From CAVQCA01 sp963710815 (GTDB lineage: Bacteria; Pseudomonadota; Gammaproteobacteria; UBA9214), in NCBI GenBank assembly GCA_963710815.1, contig CAVQCA010000135.1:1-64000 (forward strand): a stretch of DNA of 64,000 nucleotides. Reading direction: 5' to 3'. The notes below the pieces were generated by a model that saw nothing but the letters and a program-made list of their open reading frames with translations, did not search any database and had not been told where the DNA came from. Shown here piece after piece: positions 44,192 through 53,447 of this stretch. Position 1 is the first letter of the stretch. Every line of letters begins with the position of its first letter. A program made the translations under genes and the position numbers.

Positions 44192-47100
44192 TCATGCGCC
44201 GGCTGCCAGGCCGCGCCGCTTCCACAGCAGGAACGCCGCCGGGATCACCACCAGCGTGAGCAGCGTGGCGCTGACCATGCCGCCCACCATGGGCGCGGCG
44301 ATGCGGCGCATCACCTCGGAGCCGGTGCCGCTCCCCAGCATGATGGGCAGCAGGCCGGCGATGATGGCGGCCACGGTCATTATGATCGGCCGTACCCGCC
44401 GCAGAGCGCCGTCGATGACGGCTGTGCGGATATCATCAGCAGTCAACGAACGATGTTCCCTGATTGCCACATCACGCCGGTGCTGCAGCGACTGGTTCAG
44501 GTACACCAGCATGACGACGCCGATCTCCACCGCCACTCCCGCCAGCGCGATGAAACCGACGCCGACCGCAATCGACAGGTTATAGCCGAGCAGATAGAGC
44601 AGCCAGAAGCCCCCGACCAGCGCCAGGGGCAGGGTGCCCATGATGATGAGGACATCGCCGAACCTGCGGAAGTTGAGATACAGCAGCAGCACGATAATGG
44701 TTAGCGTGAACGGCAGTACGCTTTCCAGCCGCTGCCGGGCGCGCACCATGTATTCGTACTGTCCGGACCATGCCAGCGAGTATCCGGGGGGCAGTTTCAC
44801 CTGCTCGCTGACGGCACGCTGCGCCTCGGCGACGTAGGACCCCAGGTCGCTGCCCTCGATATCCACATAGATCCAGCCGGTGAGGCGGGCGTTTTCGGTC
44901 TTGATCATGGGGGGACCGTCCTCGATGCGGATGTCTGCCACCTCGGCAAGCGGGATGTTCGCGCCGGCGGGCGTGACGATCGGCAGGTTGCGCAGCTTCT
45001 CCAGCGAGTCGCGCACGTCACGCGGGTAGCGGATGTTGATCGGGTAACGCTCCAGGCCCTCCACCGTTTCCGCCACCCGCATACCGCCCAGTGCCGTGCG
45101 AACCACGTCCTGAACATCGGCGATGTTCAGGGCAAAGCGCGCCGCCGCCGCTCGATTGATGTCGATGGTCACGTAACGCCCGCCGACGACGCGTTCCGAA
45201 TAGGCTGATACGGTGCCCGGTACGGTCCTGACGACCTTCTCGATGCGCTTGCCGATCTCCTGAATGACACCGAGGTCCGGTCCCGACACCTTGATGCCCA
45301 CCGGCGTCTTGATACCGGTCGCCAGCATGTCGATGCGGTTCTTGATCGGCATGACCCAGACGTTGGTCAACCCGGGAAAACGGATCAGGCGGTTGAGTTC
45401 CTGTTTCAGCGATTCCATCGTCACGCCCGGCCGCCACTGGGCATGCGGTTTCAGCTGAATCGTGGTTTCCACCATCGTCAGCGGCGCCGGGTCGGTGGCT
45501 GTATCGGCGCGCCCGACCTTGCCGAAAACACTCTTCACCTCGGGAATCGTGCGGATCAGCTTGTCGGTCTGCTGCAGGATCTGCCGCGCCTTGCCGATGG
45601 AGACGGCGGGGAAGGTGCTCGGCATGTACAGCAGGTCTCCCTCGTCGAGATTCGGCATGAACTCGGTGCCCAGCCGGCTGGCCGGCCAGAGTGCACCCGC
45701 CACGACCAGCAGCGCGATCGACAGCACGGCGACGGGCGCCCTGAGGACGAGATTGATCAGCGGCCGGTACAGCGCGACCAGTACGCGATTCACCGGGTTC
45801 GCAGCCTCCCGAATGATGTGGCCGCGAATGAAATAGCCCATCAGCACCGGCACCAGGGTGACCGACAGGGCCGCGGCGCCCGCCATGGCGAATGTCTTGG
45901 TATAGGCCAGCGGCGCGAACAGACGCCCTTCCTGGGCCTGCAGCGTGAACACCGGGAGAAAGCTGAGCGTGATGATCACCAGTGAAAAGAACAGTGGCGG
46001 CCCCACCTCGGTGGCCGCGAGGCGAATGATTTCCCAGCGGTTGGCGTCGGTCACGGTGGTGCCTTCCATGTGTTTATGCACGTTCTCGATCATGACGATG
46101 GCCGCATCCACCATGGCACCGATGGCGATCGCAATGCCGCCCAGCGACATGATATTGGCGTTCATGCCCAGGTGTTCCATCACGATGAAGGCGATGAGGA
46201 TGCCTATGGGCAGGGATACCACGATAACCAGTGCCGAGCGCAGGTGAAACAGGAACAGTGCGCATACCAGGGCGACGACGATGAACTCCTCGATCAGCTT
46301 GTGGTGCAGGGTATCCACGGCCCGCTGGATCAACGTGGATCGGTCGTAGGTCTCGACGATCTGCACGCCCTTCGGCAGGCTCTTGCGGAGCTGGGCCAGC
46401 TTCTTCTTGACTCCCTCGATGGTCTTCAGGGCGTTCTCCCCGTAGCGCATGATAATCACGCCCCCCACCACTTCACCCTTGCCATCGAGTTCAGCGACAC
46501 CGCGCCGCATCTGCGGTCCGAGCCGGATCTCGGCGACATCCTCGAGGAGTATCGGTGTGCCGCGCTCATTGATCCCCACCGGAATCTTCTGCAGGTCCGC
46601 CAGGCTCTTCACATAACCTGTGGCACGCACCATGTACTCGGCCTCCGCCAGTTCTATCACCGAACCGCCGGTTTCCTGGTTGCCGCGCTGAATGGCGTTG
46701 CGCACCTGTGCCAGCGGCAGCTTGTAGGCACGCAGTCGGTCGGGATCCAGCACCACCTGGTACTGCTTGACCATGCCGCCTATGGTGGCCACTTCGGAGA
46801 CGCCGTGCACGGTCTGCAGCTCGTATTTCAGGAACCAGTCCTGCAGGCTGCGCAGCTGTGAGAGATCGTGCCGGCCGGTGCGATCGACCAGGGCGTATTC
46901 GTATACCCAGCCGACGCCGGTGGCATCGGGGCCGAGTTCCGGGCGTGCCTCGGGCGGCAGTTTGCCGGCCGCCTGGCTCAGGTATTCCAGCACCCGCGTG
47001 CGCGCCCAGTAGGGGTCGGTGCCATCCGCGAAGATGACATAGACATAGGAGTCCCCGAAAAAGGAATAGCCGCGTACCGTCAGCGCCTTGGGCACCGACA

Positions 47101-47320
47101 GCATGGCCGTGGTCAGCGGGTAGGTGACCTGGTCCTCGACCACCTGGGGCGCCTGCCCGGGGTAGCTGGTCTTGATAATGACCTGTACATCGGAGAGATC
47201 GGGAATGGCGTCGACGGGTGTTTGCCTGATGGCATACACACCCCCGACGGTAAGGAACGCGGCCAGCAGGATGACCAGAAAACGATTTTCTATCGACTGT
47301 TCGATGAGGCGCGCGATCAT
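44192..47320 (-). CDS. cusA: CusA-type heavy-metal RND efflux pump
   Basis: This 1042-residue inner-membrane transporter has twelve membrane helices and two large periplasmic loops. The N-terminus MIARLIEQSIENRFLVILLA and the blocks YPLTTAMLSVPKALTVRGYS and GHDLSQ-like RHDLSQLRSLQDWFLKYELQ are typical of the Cu(I)/Ag(I) HME-RND subfamily (CusA/SilA). The GAMVDAAIVMIEN block holds the proton-relay aspartate of helix 4. It works with the adaptor and outer-membrane channel encoded just upstream; the start overlaps the adaptor gene by 4 bp. Metal specificity (Cu/Ag versus other) is by similarity. Confidence 0.95.
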   Translation of the reverse strand: MIARLIEQSIENRFLVILLAAFLTVGGVYAIRQTPVDAIPDLSDVQVIIKTSYPGQAPQVVEDQVTYPLTTAMLSVPKALTVRGYSFFGDSYVYVIFADGTDPYWARTRVLEYLSQAAGKLPPEARPELGPDATGVGWVYEYALVDRTGRHDLSQLRSLQDWFLKYELQTVHGVSEVATIGGMVKQYQVVLDPDRLRAYKLPLAQVRNAIQRGNQETGGSVIELAEAEYMVRATGYVKSLADLQKIPVGINERGTPILLEDVAEIRLGPQMRRGVAELDGKGEVVGGVIIMRYGENALKTIEGVKKKLAQLRKSLPKGVQIVETYDRSTLIQRAVDTLHHKLIEEFIVVALVCALFLFHLRSALVIVVSLPIGILIAFIVMEHLGMNANIMSLGGIAIAIGAMVDAAIVMIENVHKHMEGTTVTDANRWEIIRLAATEVGPPLFFSLVIITLSFLPVFTLQAQEGRLFAPLAYTKTFAMAGAAALSVTLVPVLMGYFIRGHIIREAANPVNRVLVALYRPLINLVLRAPVAVLSIALLVVAGALWPASRLGTEFMPNLDEGDLLYMPSTFPAVSIGKARQILQQTDKLIRTIPEVKSVFGKVGRADTATDPAPLTMVETTIQLKPHAQWRPGVTMESLKQELNRLIRFPGLTNVWVMPIKNRIDMLATGIKTPVGIKVSGPDLGVIQEIGKRIEKVVRTVPGTVSAYSERVVGGRYVTIDINRAAAARFALNIADVQDVVRTALGGMRVAETVEGLERYPINIRYPRDVRDSLEKLRNLPIVTPAGANIPLAEVADIRIEDGPPMIKTENARLTGWIYVDIEGSDLGSYVAEAQRAVSEQVKLPPGYSLAWSGQYEYMVRARQRLESVLPFTLTIIVLLLYLNFRRFGDVLIIMGTLPLALVGGFWLLYLLGYNLSIAVGVGFIALAGVAVEIGVVMLVYLNQSLQHRRDVAIREHRSLTADDIRTAVIDGALRRVRPIIMTVAAIIAGLLPIMLGSGTGSEVMRRIAAPMVGGMVSATLLTLVVIPAAFLLWKRRGLAAGA

Positions 47321-48522
47321 GGCTGCACTTTTTCTGCGTCGCTCTGGCTGTCGTTCATGCGTTGCATGCCGGCCTTGAAGCTGGATTCGGAATCGATGAG
47401 AAACTGGCCGGAGACGACAACCTCTTCGCCTTCATGGAGGCCGGCGAGAATTTCCACCCGCCCGTCGCTCTCGATGCCGGCGGTCACGGAGCGGGCGGCA
47501 AAATGGCCCTTGCCGAGCGCGACGATCACCCGGTCTTCGCGCCCGGTGCGTATGAGCGCTTCAACCGGAATGACAATGGCATCTGGTGCTGGAACGCCAA
47601 AAATCTTCACATTGGCGAACATGTTAGGCTTCAGGGCTTCCTCGGGGTTGTCGAAGCGCAGCCGCGCCTTGAGGGTGCGCGTCACCGGGTCAAGGCTGGG
47701 ATAGATATACTCAACGCGCCCTTTCCATGTACGCCCGGGCAGGTACGACAGGCGCACCTCGGCGGCCTGGCCGACCTTGACCCAGTCCGCCTGGCGTTCG
47801 AATACTTCCGCCTGCAACCAGACGCTGGAAAGGTCGGCGAGGCTCATGACCCGCGTTTCGGGCTTGACGTACATGCCTTCGCTCACCGGCAGCGTCGCGA
47901 TCACGCCATCCTGCGGGGCATAGAAGCTGATGATCTGACTGGCATGCCGCGTCCGGCGGATCTGACGGATCTGGTCCCCGGAGACACCCAGCGCTGCGAG
48001 GCGCTCCTGCGAGGCCTGTACCAGATCCTCGTTGCCCGTCTTGAGTGCCTGCAGGTATTCCTGCTGGGCGTTGACCAGCTCCGGCGAATACAGGTCAAAC
48101 AGACGTTCGCTCTTGCGCACCTGCTCGCCTTCGGACTTGAAATACAGGCGCTCGATCCAGCCTTCCGTGCGCAGGTGTATGTGACTCTGCTTCGATTCGT
48201 CGTAATCGACATAGCCGACGGTGTCGATAATGCGCCGCAGGCGGCCGTGCTCCGCGCGCGCCGTGCGCACCCCCAGGTTTTCCACCACGTCGGGATCGAT
48301 AACCACGGTGTTACCGCTGCCGGCCTCATTCGCATACACCGGAACCAGGTCCATGCCCATGGGGGACTTGCCCGGTTTATCGCGCCGGTAGTTCGGATCC
48401 ATGGGCGCGACCCAGTAAAGTATCGTCTTTGCCTGCGTCTCCGCGGCGAGGACAGGCGGGGAAGACAACAACCATCCGAACAGGCCGGCGCCGAGCACAG
48501 CGGTGATCAGTCGCATCTTCAT
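47317..48522 (-). CDS. cusB: CusB-type periplasmic adaptor of metal efflux
   Basis: This 401-residue membrane fusion protein has a signal peptide (residues 1-26), then a heavy-metal-binding segment (YWVAPMDPNYRRDKPGKSPM, then GMDLVPVY) with the methionines typical of CusB. A hairpin, lipoyl-like and beta-barrel domains follow (FYAPQDGVIATLPVSEGMYV, SVWLQAEVFERQADWVKVGQ). It bridges the RND pump and the outer-membrane channel. It overlaps both neighbouring genes by 4 bp, so the three form a tightly coupled operon. Confidence 0.94.
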   Translation of the reverse strand: MKMRLITAVLGAGLFGWLLSSPPVLAAETQAKTILYWVAPMDPNYRRDKPGKSPMGMDLVPVYANEAGSGNTVVIDPDVVENLGVRTARAEHGRLRRIIDTVGYVDYDESKQSHIHLRTEGWIERLYFKSEGEQVRKSERLFDLYSPELVNAQQEYLQALKTGNEDLVQASQERLAALGVSGDQIRQIRRTRHASQIISFYAPQDGVIATLPVSEGMYVKPETRVMSLADLSSVWLQAEVFERQADWVKVGQAAEVRLSYLPGRTWKGRVEYIYPSLDPVTRTLKARLRFDNPEEALKPNMFANVKIFGVPAPDAIVIPVEALIRTGREDRVIVALGKGHFAARSVTAGIESDGRVEILAGLHEGEEVVVSGQFLIDSESSFKAGMQRMNDSQSDAEKVQP

Positions 48523-49805
48523 TTCACACCTCCGGCAAGATAGAGTAGCCTGGCCTGCGCCTTGGCGCGGTCGACCCGTATCCGCAGGGCATCGAGTTGC
48601 GCATCCAGATCGGTGATGCGGGCGCGCATCAGGGTGGTGAATTCGGTTACGCCGCTTTGATAGGCGTTCAGCGCGGCTTCGGCATTGGCGTCCGCTTCAC
48701 GCAGCAGCCGTGATTTGTACAATGCCGCGCGTTCGCCGAGCCGCTGCCAGTTGGCGTATTCCGTGTCCAGCATCGCTTTCAGTTTCCGCAATCGGTCAGC
48801 GCGGGTGTAGCGGGCCGCCTCGGCCTGCTGCAGGCTTGCGGCGAGCCGGCGATCCTGTCGTTGTCCGGGGAACAGCGGCAGGTGGATGCTGACCATGGCC
48901 GTCAGCATGTCCGGGCGGCTGCTGCCGGCCGTGTCCTCGCCGTAGCGCTGGCCGTAGGCGACGCCGATGTTCCAGTCGGGTTTGTACTGTTCGCGGGCGA
49001 TTCGCACGCCCCGGGTGTCGGACTCGATTTGGGCGGTTTCCGCGCGAATGGCCGGGTGATCGGACAGGGCGGCCGCCAGCTCGGCCCTGGCCGGCAGCGC
49101 CGGCAGCGTCGGAAACTTCGTATCGAGGGGGCGGGCTGCGGCCGTGTCCAGCCATTTTCCGAGGGCGGCCCGGTTGTCTTCAAGGTTGTTCTTGATTTGC
49201 GTGGCGCGGTCATCGAGGCGCGCGAGCTCCAGTGAGGCGCTGAGGACGTCCTGCTGGTTGGCGCGGCCCGTCGCATACTGGTCGCGGGTGATCTGGACAA
49301 GCTGGGCGAACAGGCCGCGGCTTTTCGACACGATGCGCCCGGCCTGCGTCTGGTAGTAGAGTTCGAGATAGCTGCTGCGCACATCGCGCAACAGTTTGAG
49401 CGTGTCGTCCCGGGTATTTGCCCGCTCGGCGGCGGATTTCCATTCGCCCTGCTGCCGGCGGTAACGCAGCGTATTGCCGGGCGGGAACGACTGTTCGATC
49501 CCCACGACCAGCTGGGTCATCGGCTCCTGGTTCAGCTTGAAGGTGTCCAGCGGCAGGTTGGCGACGCCGGCCTTCATGCTGGGATCGGGCAGCTGCCCGG
49601 CGGCCACGGCCTCCTCGCCGAGGGCCTGCGTGCGCGCGCGGCCGGCGGCGATGACAGGATCGGCGCCGATGGCGATCTGTTCCGCCTCGCTCAGTTTCAG
49701 TACCCCGGCGGCGTGCGCCGCGGAGAGGGCTAACAGCGCGAGTCCCAGGCCGGCGGTCCGGGCAGTCACTGGGTGTCTGTCACACTGGTTGACGGTTGTC
49801 GGCAT
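48519..49805 (-). CDS. CusC/CzcC-type outer-membrane efflux protein
   Basis: This 428-residue TolC-family protein has a signal peptide (cleavage near SAAHA) and long alpha-helical repeats of the OEP type. The start at 49805 (MPTTVNQCDRHP) was chosen because it gives the proper signal peptide; the frame is open to 49916. It forms the outer-membrane exit duct for the CusBA pump and is the first gene of the structural operon, after the Cys/His-rich leader gene. Confidence 0.92.
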   Translation of the reverse strand: MPTTVNQCDRHPVTARTAGLGLALLALSAAHAAGVLKLSEAEQIAIGADPVIAAGRARTQALGEEAVAAGQLPDPSMKAGVANLPLDTFKLNQEPMTQLVVGIEQSFPPGNTLRYRRQQGEWKSAAERANTRDDTLKLLRDVRSSYLELYYQTQAGRIVSKSRGLFAQLVQITRDQYATGRANQQDVLSASLELARLDDRATQIKNNLEDNRAALGKWLDTAAARPLDTKFPTLPALPARAELAAALSDHPAIRAETAQIESDTRGVRIAREQYKPDWNIGVAYGQRYGEDTAGSSRPDMLTAMVSIHLPLFPGQRQDRRLAASLQQAEAARYTRADRLRKLKAMLDTEYANWQRLGERAALYKSRLLREADANAEAALNAYQSGVTEFTTLMRARITDLDAQLDALRIRVDRAKAQARLLYLAGGVK

Positions 49806-49930
49806 GAAATGCCAGCGCGACAACCGGCGGTTCGATCGAATGTGCCACATGGCGAGTCTCCATAGAATGAATTCCGCGCAGCAGATGCCTGAGGCCTGCC
49901 GCAAGCGCCGCAGCATGGTGAGCTGCGAAT

Positions 49931-50296
49931 TCAGCCCGGGATGGAGACGGGAGGTCGAAGGGGCGGCGTCAGGGAATGCTGGCTAAAGACCGGGGACATC
50001 GTGGCATGCCGCGCTGCGGTGTGCGGGAATGGCAATATCCACGGGGAGGGGGGAATGGCAACGGTGGTATGAATACAGGTGCACCCACTCCCGCAGCAGG
50101 TTCCGTTGCAGCTCCGGTGGCAGTCATGGTCGCCGGGGTGGCTGCCCGGCGAGTGCATGCCGTGCGCCATCTGCATGCAATGGTGTTCGGAGGGTGCCGT
50201 GGACAACGTGATACGGGCGAGCGCACCACGCAACGGCGCCGCCGCCAGCGCGAGGGCGAAAAGAAAAAGCAACAACCGGTGGAAAGTCCCCGCCAT
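49931..50296 (-). CDS. Exported Cys/His/Met-rich protein, CopL-like
   Basis: This 121-residue protein begins MAGTFHRLLLFLFALALAAA, a signal peptide, followed by a region dense in metal ligands: EHHCMQMAHGMHSPGSHPGD, then HDCHRSCNGTCCGSGCTC. The tail is Pro/Ser/Thr-rich. Its composition and position ahead of a copper efflux operon resemble CopL, a periplasmic copper-responsive protein of xanthomonads, but similarity outside the Cys/His core is not certain. It is probably co-transcribed with the cusCBA genes and may bind or sense copper. Confidence 0.72.
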   Translation of the reverse strand: MAGTFHRLLLFLFALALAAAPLRGALARITLSTAPSEHHCMQMAHGMHSPGSHPGDHDCHRSCNGTCCGSGCTCIHTTVAIPPSPWILPFPHTAARHATMSPVFSQHSLTPPLRPPVSIPG

Positions 50297-50414
50297 GGAG
50301 AACAGAGTAGCGCTGATGCTCTGGAACAATCAAGCTGCCCCAGTGGTTGATTATTGTTATCTGGCAGTCTGTTGCGTCATAGTATCGGTGAGCGTCAAGG
50401 GTAAGGGGCGGGCG
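50297..50414. promoter_or_regulatory. Divergent promoter region between CopL-like and CDF genes
   Basis: This 118-bp gap must hold promoters for the minus-strand metal-efflux operon and the plus-strand CDF gene. An imperfect inverted repeat (AACAATCAA near 50326 and TTGATTATTGTT near 50348) is the only symmetric feature and could be an operator. No recognisable CueR or CopY box was found, and no metal regulator gene is adjacent. Confidence 0.35.
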
Positions 50415-51026
50415 ATGAGCGGGTGCGGAGACTGTTGCGGAAGCGATCTGATCAGGGCGACGGCCGCCGAGCGGCGCACGCTCACCATCGTCATGTTGCT
50501 GAACGCGGCGATGTTCATGGCAGAGTTTTACGCCGGCCTGCTGGCCGGTTCCACGGCGCTGCTTGCCGATTCCCTGGACATGCTGGCCGATGCCCTGGTC
50601 TATGCGCTGGGGCTGTTCGCCCTGGGGCGTGCGGCGCACTGGCGCGCCCGCGCCGCCCTCACCAGCGGTATGTTCCAGCTGGCGCTGGGTCTGGGTGTGG
50701 GGGTTGAGGCCGGGGTGAAGATGTTCGTCGACGGTCTTCCCGACACCACTACCATGGGGGTGTTCGGCGTCATCGCCCTGCTGGTCAACAGCGTTTGCTT
50801 CCTGCTGCTCTCGCGCTTTCGCGCCGGCGACATCAACCTGCGGGCGACCTGGATCTGTTCGCGCAATGACATGCTCGGCAATGCCGGGGTGCTGGTCGCG
50901 GCCGGGCTGGTTGCCTGGCGAAACGCCCTCTGGCCCGACATCGTGATTGGCCTGTTGATCGCGGCGGTCGTGGTCCGTTCCGCCGTGCGGGTTATTCGCG
51001 AGGCGCGGGAGGAGTTGTCCGGTTAA
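50415..51026 (+). CDS. Cation diffusion facilitator family transporter, short form
   Basis: This 203-residue membrane protein starts MSGCGDCCGSD, a Cys-rich putative metal-collecting tail, and has five to six helices. The CDF-like metal site is in STALLADSLDMLADALVYAL, with Asp where Zn transporters often have His, and a second acidic/polar site is at WICSRNDMLGNAGVLVA. It has no C-terminal cytoplasmic domain. It probably exports a divalent cation (Zn, Cd, Co or Fe) in exchange for protons. It is divergent from the Cus operon, forming a small metal-resistance cluster. Confidence 0.85.
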   Translation: MSGCGDCCGSDLIRATAAERRTLTIVMLLNAAMFMAEFYAGLLAGSTALLADSLDMLADALVYALGLFALGRAAHWRARAALTSGMFQLALGLGVGVEAGVKMFVDGLPDTTTMGVFGVIALLVNSVCFLLLSRFRAGDINLRATWICSRNDMLGNAGVLVAAGLVAWRNALWPDIVIGLLIAAVVVRSAVRVIREAREELSG

Positions 51027-51104
51027 ACAGAGTGCTCATAAATATAGCAATAACATCACCCACCCGGGTTTCTCCCCTGCGAATAACTGTGGCACCATTC
51101 CTTC

Positions 51105-51791
51105 ATGGCCAGGCAACTGATACTCCTCATCGAGGATGACGAAGACATACGCGAGCTGCTCGTCTACAACCTCGAGAAGAACGGCTACGCGGTCGAGGCG
51201 GTGGAAACCGGGGAAGACGGCCTCGCCAGCGCCGGCGGGCGCAAACCCGACCTGATACTGCTCGATCTCATGCTGCCCGGCGTGGATGGACTGTCGGTGT
51301 GCCGCAGACTCAAGGAAAGCAAGGTGACGCATGAGGTACCCATCATCATCGTCTCGGCCAAGGGGGAGGAGACGGATGTCATCACCGGGCTGGAACTGGG
51401 CGCGGATGATTATCTGGCCAAACCGTTCAGCCCGAACATCCTCCTGTCACGGGTGCGTGCGGTGCTGCGACGCAGCAGCCAGAGCCTGCCGGGCGAAGCC
51501 GCCGTCCTCAGGGTGCATGAGCTGGTCATCGACCCGAAAAAGTTCAAGGCCACCCTGGACGGACAGAACCTGGATCTGACCGCGAGCGAGTTCCGCATCC
51601 TCTACTACCTGGCTTCCCACCAGGGCTGGGTGTTCACGCGTTACCAGATCATGGACGCCATCCGCGGCGAGGGCTATGTCGTGACGGAGCGGGCCATCGA
51701 CGTCCAGATTGCCGGATTGCGCAAGAAGCTGGGCAATCACTCAGCCTATATAGAAACCGTGCGTGGCGTCGGCTATCGCTTCCTCGAGTGA
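51105..51791 (+). CDS. phoB: Phosphate regulon response regulator PhoB
   Basis: This 228-residue OmpR-family regulator has receiver residues ILLIEDDEDI, LILLDLMLPGVDGL (phosphoacceptor), IIVSAKGEE and YLAKPFSP, and a winged helix ending AYIETVRGVGYRF. The adjacent PhoR and PhoU support the phosphate assignment. I could not find a clear Pho box in the 78 bp upstream. The kinase gene overlaps it by 4 bp. Confidence 0.93.
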   Translation: MARQLILLIEDDEDIRELLVYNLEKNGYAVEAVETGEDGLASAGGRKPDLILLDLMLPGVDGLSVCRRLKESKVTHEVPIIIVSAKGEETDVITGLELGADDYLAKPFSPNILLSRVRAVLRRSSQSLPGEAAVLRVHELVIDPKKFKATLDGQNLDLTASEFRILYYLASHQGWVFTRYQIMDAIRGEGYVVTERAIDVQIAGLRKKLGNHSAYIETVRGVGYRFLE

Positions 51792-53206
51792 AGACGGGAA
51801 AAATACCCCGCAAGCATTCCCTCTGGCTGTACTACGGCCTGTCGGTCGCTATCGCCGTGGCGGCCCTGCTCGCCGTCACCTGGTATGTGGCGGACCGATT
51901 CCGGGATTTTTTCATCGATCAACTCGAAACCACGCTGGAGGCCCGGGCGCGCAGGATAGCCGACGACATCCGCCCGGATGATGTGAAAACCGGAGGGTTC
52001 GACACCCGTTGCCTTGCCCTGAGGGGCACCGATCCGACAATCCGCGTTACCGTGATCGACGATCAGGGTGTCGTGCTGTGCGACTCGGACGCCGACCACC
52101 TCGCCATGGAGAACCATCGGGGGCGACCGGAAATCATCCAGGCACTGAACGGCCACACCGCTTCGATAATCCGCTTCAGCAAGACCCTGCAGACCACGCT
52201 GCTCTATGTCGCGGTGCCGCTGGATCTCGGGCATTCGAGGTGGGTGGTGCGCACCGCCCTGTCGCTGTCATCGATCAATCATCTGCTCAATGAACTCTTC
52301 AACAAGCTGCTTTTCCTGCTGCTCGCGCTGATCACCATCATCTTCGGTGTCGGCGTCTACGTCTACCGCAAGATCGACCCGCCGCTGGAGGAGATACGGC
52401 TTGGCGCCGAGCGCTTTGCCCACGGACGGTTCGCCGCGAAGCTGCCTGATTACCAGGTAAGGGAAATCGCGGAGCTCGCGACCGCGCTGAACCAGATGGC
52501 GACCCAGCTCGACAGCCTGGAAAATCTGCGCCGTGAGTTCGTCGCCAATGTATCGCACGAACTGAAGACGCCGGTAACATCAATCCACGGGTTTGCGGAG
52601 ACCCTGCTGGACGGCGCGAAAAACAATCCGGAAGACCTCGAGCGTTTCCTGCAGATCATCGTCAGGCAGTCCGCCCGCCTGGCAGATATCATCGACGATC
52701 TGCTGACCCTGTCGCGGCTGGAAAGCGCTCCGCTCGACGAGCTGCTGGCCATCGATCGCTACGACCTGTGCGACATCCTGGAATCCGGCCGTGATGCCTG
52801 CCACAGCCGGGCGGAGAAAAAGGACATCGGGATCATCATCGATTGTCCCGGTACGATCGAGGTCATGGCCGACCGCTCGCTGCTCACTCAGGCGGTGATC
52901 AATCTCATCGAAAACGCCGTCAAATACAGCCCCGAACACACTACCGTCACGGTGTCCGGTTCGCGGCAGACGCAGCGGGTGCGCATCACCGTCACCGACC
53001 AGGGGCCGGGGATTGCGGAGCACCACATACCGCGCCTCTTCGAGCGTTTCTACCGTGCCGACAAGGCGCGCAGCCGCAGGCTCGGCGGGACCGGCCTCGG
53101 GCTGGCCATCGTCAAGCACATCGCCGGCGTGCACCGGGGCGAGGTGGACGTGGTGACCCAGATCGGCCACGGCAGCACCTTCATCATCCTTCTGCCGGGC
53201 GTCTAG
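51788..53206 (+). CDS. phoR: Phosphate regulon sensor kinase PhoR
   Basis: This 472-residue kinase starts at GTG 51788, overlapping phoB. It has two membrane helices (about residues 13-35 and 170-190) flanking a periplasmic region of about 135 residues, a HAMP domain, the phosphorylation site FVANVSHELKTPVTSIHGFA and ATPase boxes NLIENAVKYSP, VTDQGPGIA and GTGLGLAIVKHIA. The large extracytoplasmic loop is unlike Escherichia coli PhoR and resembles the longer Gram-positive or deltaproteobacterial type. PhoU follows, but no pst transporter genes are in the window. Confidence 0.92.
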   Translation: MKTGKIPRKHSLWLYYGLSVAIAVAALLAVTWYVADRFRDFFIDQLETTLEARARRIADDIRPDDVKTGGFDTRCLALRGTDPTIRVTVIDDQGVVLCDSDADHLAMENHRGRPEIIQALNGHTASIIRFSKTLQTTLLYVAVPLDLGHSRWVVRTALSLSSINHLLNELFNKLLFLLLALITIIFGVGVYVYRKIDPPLEEIRLGAERFAHGRFAAKLPDYQVREIAELATALNQMATQLDSLENLRREFVANVSHELKTPVTSIHGFAETLLDGAKNNPEDLERFLQIIVRQSARLADIIDDLLTLSRLESAPLDELLAIDRYDLCDILESGRDACHSRAEKKDIGIIIDCPGTIEVMADRSLLTQAVINLIENAVKYSPEHTTVTVSGSRQTQRVRITVTDQGPGIAEHHIPRLFERFYRADKARSRRLGGTGLGLAIVKHIAGVHRGEVDVVTQIGHGSTFIILLPGV

Positions 53207-53447
53207 ACCTGTTCAGGGGTTGGCTCCGGCCCGGCGGCCTGATCGATGTCGTAATGCGGGTGTCACAGGAAACCTGTACTATCATCATTGCTACCTGCTT
53301 CATACCGCATGGTGTCATGCGGTGTTCGGGCCTTTCCACCCGGAATTCCTGTTAGTGCTTGGCAAAACGGGGCGGATATTCCAGAATTTCGCGAACGCAT
53401 GACCGGACCACAGGGCGCCTTGGCCGAGGCAATCGGGGAGAATAGAC

